Position numbers and translations under genes: made by a program
Notes under the pieces: generated by a model
The model's database searches: none
What the model saw: only the letters and a program-made list of their open reading frames with translations
Told to the model about the DNA's origin: nothing
Source of the DNA: Maratus speciosus
Taxonomy: Eukaryota > Arthropoda > Arachnida > Araneae > Salticidae
NCBI GenBank assembly: GCA_963932465.1
Contig: OZ010792.1
Location: 16,447,701 to 16,511,700, forward strand
Reading direction: 5' to 3'
Length of the DNA stretch: 64,000 bases
Shown: one piece after another, positions 45,590 through 56,419 of the stretch
Layout of the letters: every line of letters begins with the position of its first letter
How positions within the stretch are numbered: the stretch's first letter is position 1

Positions 45590-46125
45590 TTTTAATAACA
45601 ATAGTAATAATTAATCCACACTCGCAAATAGCCAAGATAATTTTATTTTTATTGTATGTTTTGCAATGTTTTTCATTATGCATGTTGTCTCGTGACATTC
45701 TTTACCATGTTATTGTTTTGTTAAATTATATGAAAATTAATCCACGCTCACAAATAGCTAATTTAATTTAAATTTAATTTTATGTTTGCAACGTTTTTCA
45801 TTATGTATCATTTCTCGTGACATTCTTTACGGTGTTTATTGTTTTTAAATTATGTGAAAATATTTTCTATCATAAATGATTTTGAAAATGTCGCCGTTGG
45901 TGCGACGAAACGATCGTCAATCTTAATAAAGATAGTTTATCACTTTTTATAGCATTGTTCAAAAGTTTATTTGATTGTATAATTCATATTTTTCATATGA
46001 AAAAAGTCTTTTTTTATTTTTAGTGAGTAATCTAAAAAATATATTACATGTAAGAAAAAATATTATTTTTCAATTAAAAAAATTGGTTTTCACCTATATT
46101 CTGTAGCCCGGGTACGACCCCCTAG

Positions 46126-46293
46126 TTACAAATATAACTCCGTAAATCTGATATAAATATTTACCGAAGATGCCTATTCTTTCATTAAATATTTTAGGGT
46201 TAGAAAAGTAAAATTTCATAAAATTTTTCTGATGCAAATCTTCATTAATCGTAAGTGGGATAAAATATATCCCACCGCCCCTCAAGGGGTTAA
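46126..46293. repeat. Flank with truncated family-B MITE end
   Basis: 46126-46200 resembles 37962-38030, which lies to the left of element X, so similar sequence flanks both sides of the element. The right part ends CACCGCCCCTCAAGGGG before TTAA (46290-46293), a family-B MITE end without a partner. Confidence 0.5.
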
Positions 46294-46309
46294 TTCATAA
46301 ATTATAACG

Positions 46310-46752
46310 AAATAAAGCCAAAACTCACCGGGACAGACACAGGCGATATTCTTGACATAAAACGTATTTAAATTTCAATTTTTTTTTCAGTTTTTTATAA
46401 GAAAATGACAACAAAAAGATACAGCAATCTACTATTTTCTTCTTTTTCCGTTTGTTTTCAACAGAAATGGAGTACTTCAGTTGCCACGATTACAAAAAAG
46501 TAATAAAAACTACAAAAAAATTAGCATCTTTAAATTTAATTCAGATACAGCTTTCAAACAAATTGCATTTAAAAGAGCATTTTTTCCCTTATACGACGGT
46601 GTAAAAAGTTTAAATGTGCGATGTTTAGAAGTTTAAAAATTTGCAGTAGAGGAAATTGCAAAACCAAAATTTTATTTCAAATTTCAAAGTGTTGCCATTC
46701 GCAAAATGACGTATGCGTTATGCACAGATATGTTTGTCCTTTATAATATAGA
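46310..46752 (-). mobile_element. Element X fragment, 5' part, minus strand
   Basis: Matches 50740-51139 in the same orientation: 'aattgcaaaaccaaaattt', 'tcaaagtgttgccattcgca', and the terminal 'tttgtcctttataata'. The minus-strand start is at 46752, preceded by A on that strand. The 3' end is missing. Confidence 0.85.
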
Positions 46753-46801
46753 TAGATAGATACCAGAAAGCACTTGAAAACAACAGTGGCGATTCCGGCT
46801 A

Positions 46802-46959
46802 CAGGGCTGCCACTAGCGCCTAATTTTTTTTTAATCTATCTCGTATCACTTTCCCAAATTCTCGTGTCACTTTCTCTTTTACATAAATATAGTACAAAAT
46901 TCATTTTTTTAAATAGTGGTGGAAAAAGAATACATAATTAGTCGCCAGTAGCAGCCCTG
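46802..46959 (-). mobile_element. hAT-like MITE, CAGGGCTGCC family, complete
   Basis: Ends CAGGGCTGCCACTAGCG and CGCCAGTAGCAGCCCTG are inverted. CGGCTA (46796-46801) and CGGCCA (46960-46965) flank it, a 5/6 match. Related to 7388 and 15000. Confidence 0.85.
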
Positions 46960-47187
46960 CGGCCACTAATAAAGAGGCTAATAACACTAATAAAGAGGCT
47001 GGAACAACGATTTACATCCTGATATCTTCCATCAAAGTAATGATTCAAGAGAGTGAAAGATGACAGAACAAAGAAGTACATAAAAAATACCGATATCAAC
47101 TTTAGTTATTACTTATAAGACTGTGTTAAACAATCTTACTACTTGATATTTTTAGAGCAAGAAAACATGCTTGAAAAGTAGTTCAAT

Positions 47188-48147
47188 CAGTGTTGCCAGA
47201 TAGTCAAAAGTGAATTTCCCCAAAATTTCTAAAATTTTCCCCAAATCAGTGATTTTTTCCGCAAAAGTCCCCAACTCAGTTTTTACTCAAAAAGGGAATT
47301 TTTAAATTTTCAATTTACCACTATAAAAAATATTTAAGTAGTTTAAGCTCAAAAATTTTCCCCAAAACAAGCCTTTTTTTGAAAAAATTACCCATTTACA
47401 AAAAACAAACTTTTAAACTGGGCTGAATGCATATTCTGTAGCTACATTAAGAGAATGGGAGATATATTTTGCAGTGACAAGTTGTTTTACGTTTGTTTTT
47501 TTAAAGTATTGTCTAACAATGTTGGACCATTGTTACATTAGCTCCATAGCTTTAGACAATCTCTTATCAGTTGGTGTTTGGATGAATCCGAGATGGTACA
47601 CTGTTTTAATTTTTTTGTCAACCCTATACTGAAGTACATAACCATAATGCAAAGTATTTTCGCTGTATCAATCGATGTGTTTTTGTATATCATGAAAGAA
47701 AAAAATATCTGCTTTCCACATATTTAAATTAATTTTTTTTTTAAGTACGGCGAAGGAATTTTTCATTAAGGTCCTGCAGATTTATAGACCGTGCAGGTTA
47801 AAGCAGCTTAAGACTTTAGAGTCTCATGCATCTGTAATATGTGCAACCTGTAATGTAGTAAACAACGAACACAATCACATCCAAGAGAATAATGATTGAT
47901 ATTTCCGAATTCTGGATTGTATTTTCGTTTTTCGAATCAAAATTCAGTTCGAGACAGATCCAGTTTTTCTACAGGACGAAAAGAAATCTTTACGGAAAAT
48001 AGTAAAAAAAAAAAAAATCCCCAATTTTTCCCCCAAAATTTTTGTAGGCCCCAAAAATTTCCCCACGAACTACTTGTCTCCAAGAAATTCCCATAGACGT
48101 TCAAAATTCCCCAAAATGGGGACAAGATCCCCAATCTGGCAACACTG
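47188..48147. mobile_element. 960-bp hAT-like element, CAGTGTTGCCAGAT ends
   Basis: Ends CAGTGTTGCCAGAT and ATCTGGCAACACTG are exact inverted repeats. AGTTCAAT (47180-47187) and AGTTCAAC (48148-48155) form a 7/8 duplication. 'ccccaaaattt' motifs recur near both ends. It is the longest member of the family with copies at 10349, 21683 and 28176. No transposase was recognised. Confidence 0.9.
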
Positions 48148-48279
48148 AGTTCAACATGGAAAACCATTTAACATTAGTATTACTTAACAACAAAATATTT
48201 GCGGTGTGAATATTTTTCAAATAACTTGGAAACTTCCGGTTTATTTTATATATTTGTTTATTATTATTACTAGGGGATC

Positions 48280-51139
48280 GTACCCGGGCTTCCCGGGTTA
48301 CAGAATATAGGGAAAACATTTTTTTTAATTGAAAAAAAAATAGTTTTTTTATATGCAATACATTTTTTAGAATACCCACTTACATTATAAAAGCATTTTT
48401 CATATGAAAAATACGAATTATACAATCAAATAAATTTTTGAAATTTATCAAAAGCGATATTTTCTTATTAGCCACATGCTAAGAGACCAAGATTTTGCTA
48501 CTTACGGCATCCTTTTATATTCTGATAATTTCAGAGCTTCCACGTCTGTTAAATTTGTGTTTTATTTATATGATTTTATTTATTTATTCATAGGGAAGTT
48601 TTTTTTTAAATGGATATTAGCCGAAAGAAAATGATGAACTCTTTATTTTGTTTTGGGGGCAAACGGATTAATCTTTCGCAATCGAGCTCCGCGTACTATA
48701 GATAAATTAAAAAATATTTTACGCTTTAAAATTGTTTTTAAAACCATAGACAATCAGTAAACTGAGATGAACTTTGCAAACAAATTCCATTTGAAAAAAA
48801 AAATTCTATTTAGTGATCTAAAAATTTAAATTTTACGATTACAAATATGTTACATTTGTGTTTTTTCAACATTATTCTTTTATTTGTTTATAAAAAAAAG
48901 TATTAATTTCGTTAATTTGTCTTTCACAAATATGTTAGATTTGTGTTTTTTTAATATTATTCTTTTATTTGTTTATAAAGGAAGTATTCATTTCCTTATG
49001 CAAAAAAAAAAAAAATCAGAAACAAATACTGAAAAATGTTTGTTGCTTTATGTGCAAAATGTTTATTATTATTATGTATTGAAACCGGCACGTGATAAGA
49101 TAAACTTAAAAAAAAATCATGCTTAAAAATTATTTTAGAAAACATAATACACCAGTCAATTAAGATGCAGTTTTTAAGCAAAATGCATTTTAAAGTAATT
49201 TTTTCCCCTATGCATTGAAAATTGAAAATGTACGATGTTCAGAAGATTAAAAAATTGCAGTAGCGAAAATTTCAGAACCGAAATTTGATCATGAAGTGTT
49301 GCCATTCGCAAAATGACGTCAGCGTTACACACAGATACATTTGTTCTTTATAATACAGATACATAATCTGTAAATTATAATAAAGATCAGTTATTAGGAT
49401 GTGGTTATCAATTGAGGCTCTTATGCTTGGTATTCCGGAATGAAAAACAGCAATTTTCACCTTCTCAAAATTTGCATACATACTTCTCATATCCATATTC
49501 ATCATTTTTTTCTAAATTGTATTTTGTTTGATCATTTTAAAATCATTTTAACTCAAAACTTGAAGTCACGATTGTCAGTAACATCTTTTATGTGAACAGA
49601 CGCACTCTTTACTTGAGATTTTAATCTCAATTCCGGAGAGTAAAAATTTCCGTAATTTATGTTTTTTAGACGCATTTGTGTTAAAATGTTTAGTTTTATC
49701 TAAGAAAATGATCGTTTTCTTTTAAATATGACTTAATTTTCCCTTAAATAAGCATTCTACCTAGTGTCTGAAACTTAGTATCAGTACACATGCAGAAGGA
49801 AAAACAATATAGATAATTTATGAGGAAAAATGCGTGTTTTCAAAAGCAGTAAGTCATTTTCCTTTATTATGCCCCATATATAATATTATGCTCCTAATAC
49901 GATTTTGCGTCCCTGCAATTTCGAATTTTTATCAGAAAATGCCATGAATGAGATAAAAATACCTCATTATTTCTCCTTTCTCTGCAATAATGAAAGCTAT
50001 CTAATTTTCACCATTTTGAAGAAATTTCATAAAATGCTTTTAAAATTAAAATATAAAAGTGGGGATATTAAAAAAAAAACAGATAGTGCGATCACATCTA
50101 CAAATGAACACCTTTATGTTTAAAAAAAAATAGTAAAATCAGGGCAGATGGCTAAAAAACACACTTCTGTTTTAAATATATAGATTATATAAATTTATGA
50201 AAAATTAAATTAAGTAAATTATGTTATTTTGATAAAATTGTAGTAGAATGTCCTAAAGAAATCATTAAAATTTTATTATTCGAGAAAATTTCTGACAAAA
50301 ACTTCAGGAACATGATATTATTTTAAACCTCGAATTATTTGCTTGCTTGTCCAACTCGGCGAAGCAAATCCATCCAGGCGAGAATCATCAATTTCTGTAA
50401 TATAATTATAAATCGCTATTATCTGCATGCCACCTCTCTTTTATAAAGATACTCTAAATTTTTGTAAAGCAATTGCGTTTTATCAGTGTATGATTTCAAA
50501 TACATTATTTTCAAAAGTGAAGCATTTTCACCTGTGAAGAATTTCAAAGTAGCTGGGCTGTGAAAATGACGCACTTCTACAAAACATAATTTAGGTATAC
50601 GAATTAAATTACACGCTTTTTTATAAAATGACGTCCTTTACATCTGCTAAAGCAATCTACTTTTACAATCCAGTCTTAAACTTCGTCTATAGAAAAGTAT
50701 GCATATGACGTCATTATCACGGAATAACAGACAATATTCTTGACATAACCCGTATATTAATTTCAGCTTTTTTTTCAGGTTTTATCAGAAAATGGCAACA
50801 AAATATACAGTATCTCCTATTTTCGACTATTTTCAGTTTACTTTCAATAGAAATGGGGTACTTTTGTTGCCACGTTTAGAAAAATGGTATTAAAAACTAC
50901 AAAAAAATTAATATCTCAAAAATAAATTAAGATACAGCTTTCGAACAAACTGCATTTAAAAGAGCGTTTTTTTCCTCATACAACGGTGTAAAAATTTAAA
51001 ATGTGCGATGTATAGAAGTTTAAAAATTTGCAGTAGAGAAAATTGCAAAACCAAAATTTCATTTCAAATTTCAAAGTGTTGCCATTCGCAGAATGACGTA
51101 TGCGTTACGCACAGATATGTTTGTCCTTTATAATACAGA
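48280..51139 (-). mobile_element. Helitron-like element X, minus-strand copy
   Basis: On the minus strand it starts TCTGTATTATAAAGG after an A and ends with a hairpin CCCGGGAAGCCCGGG, then CTAG followed by T. There are no terminal inverted repeats and no target duplication. It is 2860 bp, collinear with 38270-46125 once the latter's insertions are removed. No Rep or helicase domain was seen in any frame, so it is non-autonomous or decayed. The A/T insertion point plus hairpin plus CTAG support the Helitron assignment. Confidence 0.8.
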
Positions 51140-52126
51140 TAGACTTTCAATTTTCGAGGCCTTTGCTCAAAGTGATACGTCAGATAGAGTTTATTAGTAT
51201 TTTTACTCTGTTAATTCCCCCCCCCCTTCCTACGTCAATTTGCTTTATCACCAAACAGACGAGGACCAGAACGAAAATATCCATTTGATTGGAAATTATG
51301 CGTTCTTTAAATATAGGTTTAAAAAATAATCGTAGGAGGTCTTCTTCGTATTGAAATTGTGTTAAACTTTGCAATTTACAATTCTACTACTACTTTTGAG
51401 ATCTTTCGGTAGATTGTACCTTGGAATAGCAAACGGAAAGACGTTCGGTTAAGTAGTTTAGGAATTATGAAGATTTAAATATTGGGTATCCTAATGTTAA
51501 ATTCATTTTTAATTGTTGATAAACAGATTGCGACGTGGGTAATTTTAAAACATAACTGCAAAAACACTTTGTGAAATAATTTAATTTTGAATTCGCATGT
51601 TTGAAGATTCCAGAAATCGATGTATATTAAAGCTTTTAAAAATATATCTCTTATACTTTTAGAAAATTAATTTCTAATGAGTTTTGAAACTCATTTTCGA
51701 AAAATTTGGAAATGGGAATTGAATCTGAATATTAAAAACGTGAATATAATCACTTTGGTAAGTAAGCGATAATTCACGTGTTTAATATTCAGTAAATCCA
51801 AGCGTAATTTCACTGCTGGAAAGTAGTTGAAAAAAAATTAATTAAATTGGGAATTAAATTTTTAAAATTGAAGTTTTTGAATATAAATCAATTTCTAGAA
51901 TCTTTAAATATGCGAATTCAAAATTATAGCTGTTTGCCAAGTAGTTTTTGGGTTATGCTGAAACTACTACCCGTATTTCAATCTGTTTTGCAACAATTAG
52001 AAATGAATTTAACATAAAGAGTTTCAATTCTTAAAGCTTTATAAGTATTAAACTAGACGGAATGACTTCCAGTTAGGTATCCTAATGTAAAATGTATCCT
52101 TAAAACGAAATCTGATGTCTAAATTA
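51140..52126. other. AT-rich stretch, no gene seen
   Basis: Contains a C run at about 51218-51226 and short frames without motifs. No repeat boundary was recognised. Confidence 0.45.
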
Positions 52127-52132
52127 CATATT

Positions 52133-52283
52133 CATAACTGCCAACTTTTACGCTTTCTCCTTACCACTTAAAATTTATAGTGAATGTTATCTTATTTAAT
52201 CGTTGAAATTTCATGATTAAACAAGACAAAAATCTCTATTAAATTTTAGTGGTACTGTAAAAGCGTAAAAGTTGGCAGCTATG
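52133..52283. mobile_element. Foldback MITE, CATAG family, copy 2
   Basis: Ends CATAACTGCCAACTTTTACG and CGTAAAAGTTGGCAGCTATG are inverted. The 6-bp duplication CATATT is exact (52127-52132 and 52284-52289). Nearly the same length and interior as the copy at 325-474. Confidence 0.92.
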
Positions 52284-52346
52284 CATATTCATATTGGCAA
52301 TTTTATAGTTTGATACAATTGCAGAACGAAGACTAATTTTTCAACA

Positions 52347-54190
52347 CTAGATGACTCGCCCGCCGTTGCCCGGGCAGACTATCATTGAAAAATATAACAG
52401 TGGAATGGACTTCATAATAAAAGACTGATTAATATTTATTTATACTATCAAAAAACTGTCTCAAAACTTTAACATTAAATGCCAATACATTCACTTGACA
52501 TTATACATGTGTTTTTTACGTCATCAAGTCTTTTTAATTCGACGTTTTATTTGTATTTTTTTATATTTTGCTAATTTATTTCGGTACTTCATGATTATTT
52601 CGTCGACCAAAAAACTATCGCCAAACTATAAGATTAAATGCCAATAATGATTGATCGTGAATGTCATATTCTATTGACATTAAACACGATACACGTGTTT
52701 GTTACGTCATCAAGGGATTTTTAATTCGACTTTTCATTTGTATTTTTATTAATGTTTTACTAATTTGTTTGTTCTTTTGTTAATTAAAATAAACGGTCAA
52801 GTGCGAGTATTACTCGCGCACAGAGGGTTCCGTAGAATAAATATATAAATTAGCAATTGTATTATTAAAAAAAACCGTTGCTTAAAGAATACTAAGACTT
52901 TGTAAAAAATTATACAACGTTGGATTGGGTACAACTGTATATACTAAAAAAGTGTAAATGGATATACCATGAAAGTTCAAAGAGATATGGTTCCTAAATA
53001 ATATCAAATATAACTATTCTGTATAACTCATTTTTTAATATTATCCTAATCTTTTTATTATGAACTTAATTCGGTACTGACAGTGCATATTTAAACTTCA
53101 TTTGGCATTTCATAAAACTACTTTTAGCGTAGTAATAACCTTTCTTTCTACAGTGTAGATAAAACAAAACCTTTGTTCAAAGTTTAAATTTGGCCTTGTG
53201 ATAAGCGCGCTTTGAGAGGAGGTCGCAAAGTTGCAATGGCGCTTGGTCCATGCCGCGTTTTTCCAGATAGGTTTTTAATTAACTTTTAAAGCCACCCGAG
53301 GCGTATTGAGAGATCCACTCAATGCAAACTAGTCGCGAATCCCATAGTATTTGGGTGATTCATTCTAATTAAATTAGTTTTTTTTTAACAATTTGGCGTT
53401 TATTGTTTTTATACTTTTACTGGGCATTGCATTACACATATATAGTATTAAAAGTTATTAGTTAGGCTTTAAAAGTCGATGGTACATAGAGTACGCCGCC
53501 CCTGTTATTATGTATGTCCAAACCGTTCGTATATTTAAAGGTTAATATCTCGGCTAATTACTCACGATTTTTTTTCAAAAATTATTATCAACAATGCTTT
53601 TATACTTCTGCTACAATAGGTACCTCCAGCGCTGTTCAACAACTTTGCTGGATGCCCGTAAATCGAAATTTGTGTGTAACGTAAAAATGCGCTTCTCTCA
53701 AAAACTATGTGACCTAGGGTAATCGCTATAATTTTCCTACAAGGTTTAAATTGACGTCTACTACCTCTACTTTTTTCATAATTTTAGTGTCAGTAGTTTC
53801 GAAATTAGATGGGGGGGGGGGTATATTTTTTCGAATACCTAAAATTAAAAGAAGCGTATTTTTGAGTCCAGCGTTACGAAAGCTTTCACACGATTCCCTA
53901 GACGATGTACAAAGAAAGTATTTTTTTTCAAGTCACTTAATTAGGCCCTCTACACTTTTAATAAATATATCTATGAATGTTTAATAATCTGAAAATATGT
54001 GGGTCAATAATCTTTATTACTTCCCCCATTTTGAACTTTCTATGTTCCATAGTTTACGAGTAAAATGACTGTGACAGACAGACACAGAAGTGATCTTATA
54101 ATGGTTCCGTTTTTAATTTTTAAGTACGGAACCCTAATAAAAATTATGTCGATTTGCATAATTTGGCGAAATTGATCGACGGGATAGTAC
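52347..54190 (-). mobile_element. Helitron-like repeat Y, split by a 1.34-kb insertion
   Basis: On the minus strand the sequence ends GCCCGGGCAACGGCGGGC, then a few bases, then CTAG (complement of 52347-52350) followed by T, which is hairpin-plus-CTAG as in Helitrons. 52560-52793 plus 54136-54190 matches about 250-665. A roughly 180-bp segment is repeated internally (from about 52460 and 52645). The 5' boundary is approximate. 54191-54322 holds nothing recognisable. Confidence 0.6.
52794..54135. mobile_element. 1.34-kb insertion with GGTTCCGT motifs
   Basis: AATAAA flanks both sides (52788-52793 and 54136-54141), and the related repeat near 585-595 reads 'aaaataaaaatttt' without it. The left end contains 'cggtcaagtgcgagtatta' and 'gggttccgtagaa'. 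The right end contains 'ggttccgttttt' and 'gtacggaaccct'. I recall similar sequences as dispersed repeats in other arthropods, but the class is uncertain. No coding frame, and a G run occurs at about 53812. Confidence 0.75.
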
Positions 54191-54329
54191 CTTTATTTGT
54201 TCTTTCGTTATTGAAAATTACTGCAAATTTTAAATTTCCTTTTTTTTTTTCTTCAAGCCTACATCTAATGTTTACTTACATTTTACAGTTATATCCGTTT
54301 AAGTTTTTTGACTAAGTAAAGAGCATTAG

Positions 54330-54654
54330 TACAGCGTCTAGAATATATAGTGCGGAAATTTGCTATCCAAACAGCACTAAAAAATTGCATCCCTTAAATG
54401 TGCAATGATGCTGAAATCCAGGGAGCCAATCGCAGCGACATCTGCGATATATTTTCAAATTTCAAAGTAAGCATCGTATTAATACACCGTCTAGACCAAA
54501 TCGTCTTCGCATTTTAGAAAATATCCAGCAGATGTGGCTTTGATCGACTCATTGGATTTCAGCATCGTTTGACATTTAAGGAATGCAATATTTTAGCAAT
54601 TTTTAAGTATTACTGGGATAGCCGATTTTCACACTATATATTCTAGACGCTGTA
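54330..54654. mobile_element. 325-bp foldback MITE, TACAGCGTCTAG ends
   Basis: Ends TACAGCGTCTAGAATATA and TATATTCTAGACGCTGTA are exact inverted repeats. GCATTAG is repeated on both sides (54323-54329 and 54655-54661). The inner arms 'gatgctgaaatcca' and 'tggatttcagcatc' also pair. The superfamily is not assigned. Confidence 0.9.
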
Positions 54655-55374
54655 GCATTAGGTTCCTTACAATTTTCCGTTACCATTGATACTTTTGTGT
54701 ACCTTAATAAATTCGATTGTTGCTTTTAAAGACCTTACATTTTATTCACAAATTCACTATCTTAAACATATATGTTTGCTTATGGTTTAATTTAATAATT
54801 CTGCATTTAAATACGTAATCATTCGGGCGTTGGAATTAAACAATTAACAAAATAATCGCGATTTCTGTGCCACGTACGATAGCGTAATACATATATAGAT
54901 ACTCGTTTATTTAAAGTAGCCATAATGCCCAATAGAATAGCTATAGTCGTTTTTCCCTGCGTCATTTTAGTGATGAAATAGATGAGGAAGGGGCGGTAAC
55001 TTTTCTTTGACCGACAGTGCATTTTATGAAGAATACATATTTATATACTCGAAAGTTCCATGATTTAAAATAATAATAGTAGTGAAAAATTCGATGTTTA
55101 GACACACTTTTTTATATTCCCACTTAGATATTAAAGAATTTTTAAATACAAGTCGAACCTATCTCTTCTAAAAGTATCCAAAGTAAAAAATATTAAATTT
55201 TACGAAATCAAATCATATGTATGATGCAGTTGAAGAATTGTTGAACTTCAGATTCCTTCATTATATAAATGACAATAAATCTAATATAATAACTTTCAAG
55301 ATATACCATTTATAGCTTGGCCAAAAAATACCCCGTCTAGCTCAGAATTTTCTTAATTACAACGCAGGATCTAG

Positions 55375-55650
55375 ATATATTGACATATTTGGTTTTCTTT
55401 TTTCCAGCATTCTAATTTCAAAGAGATGTACGTTGAATGAACAATATTTACAAATCGAAAACCCATACATATAACGACAACTCCCTTTCTTCAATATACT
55501 TTTTTTTTATTTTCATTTCGAAGGCGAATCGATTTTATAGAACGAACGAGAGCTGCAGAAGTTTCTATAAATTGATGAAATTGAAAATTGCCGATGCATT
55601 CAGTAATAAAATATTTGATAACTTATTCAATTTTCAAGAAGCAAGGTGAA
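55375..55650 (+). repeat. Low-copy repeat with a coding-like pattern, copy 1
   Basis: Matches 61930-62180 in the same orientation. In one frame both copies encode a YLxIENPYI segment followed by RQLPF, and share a stop at the same later position. This copy has additional in-frame stops, so it is not a working gene. The protein family was not recognised. The preceding 54662-55374 holds no recognised feature. Confidence 0.5.
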
Positions 55651-55765
55651 TCATATATGCATTAGTTAAAGAAAGTAAGATAAAATAAATATATGAATAC
55701 GTTGAATAAAATATAGTTACATATAGGTTAAAAAGCGCTACAGCTGCAAATAACCACACAAATTC

Positions 55766-56207
55766 TATATAGCACATTATATTTAATATGTATTTGGCAG
55801 ACCCAGAATTTTGCACCATATTTAAACTGAGAATAAACAACAAAAAATCAATGAAATGTCAAGATATACAACCTGAACAATAAAAACAAAACCAAATAGC
55901 TGTGGCCTCATCGGCAGTGGGACTTTATAAAAGCACAGTAATTTTTCAGACAAAATACTATACTCAATGAACCGTTCCAGTAGCGGCGGTGGGTTTCGGC
56001 CAGAATGTCGTAATGCATAAATCAGATGCCTATTCATATATTTTTTATAAAATACCCACTGCCGATGAGGCCACAACTATTTGGTTTTGTTTTTCTTGTT
56101 CAGATTGATATGCTGACATTTATATGATGTTTTGTTATTATTCTCAGTTTAATTATTGTCCGAAATTTTGGGTCTGACAAATACATATTAAATATAATGT
56201 GCTATAT
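55766..56207. repeat. Long foldback repeat
   Basis: Arms of roughly 160 bp (55766-55930 and 56046-56207) are inverted copies, outermost 'tatatagcacattatattta' and innermost around 'ctcatcggcagtggg'. The loop is about 115 bp. Terminal duplication is unclear. It abuts the TA foldback at 56211. Confidence 0.8.
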
Positions 56208-56419
56208 ATATAGGGTGATTCTAAATACATGGTACAAACTTTAAGGGGTGATACAGGACACTGTCACAATCCTTTATTTTATAAGAATGTATCGGCGCAA
56301 GTGACGCGTAGAGGTACAAACACCAGAGGGCCAATTTGGCCTTTTTAAACATCAAAATTTCTCATTCATACCAGAAAATTCCTATACTATCCTTTTCTTT
56401 ATTTAAGACAGACATTTTA

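Larger units (their letters stand above)
43532..45957 (+). mobile_element. Penelope-like retroelement with inverted 752-bp arm
   Basis: A 13-bp target duplication TTCAAAAGTTTAT flanks it (43519-43531 and 45958-45970). The segment 43575-44326 is an inverted copy of the element's own 3' part, 45205-45956; both are 752 bp. A further 43 bp (43532-43574) lies outside the left arm. The direct part begins abruptly inside the reverse transcriptase at about 44327. An inverted partial copy upstream of a 5'-truncated body, with a short extra tail, is a known arrangement for Penelope-like elements. The site is uninterrupted in the element X copy near 48430. Confidence 0.93.
38270..46125 (+). mobile_element. 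Helitron-like element X, + strand, with three nested insertions
   Basis: The start aligns with the 5' end of the minus-strand copy (TCTGTATTATAAAGG there, TATATATTATACAGG here) and follows an A. The end is CTAG (46122-46125) followed by T, preceded by 'gcccgggtacgacccc'. Removing the nested MITE (38339-38616), the TA element (38816-41365) and the Penelope element (43532-45957) leaves about 2.57 kb, collinear with the 2.86-kb copy at 48280-51139. No Rep/helicase frame was found. It depends on trans-acting enzymes if it is a Helitron. Confidence 0.75.

Noticed and set aside
48280..51139. Searched for a Rep/helicase or captured gene inside the Helitron-like element
   Set aside because: No frame with Rep HUH or helicase motifs, and no captured-exon pattern, was recognised.
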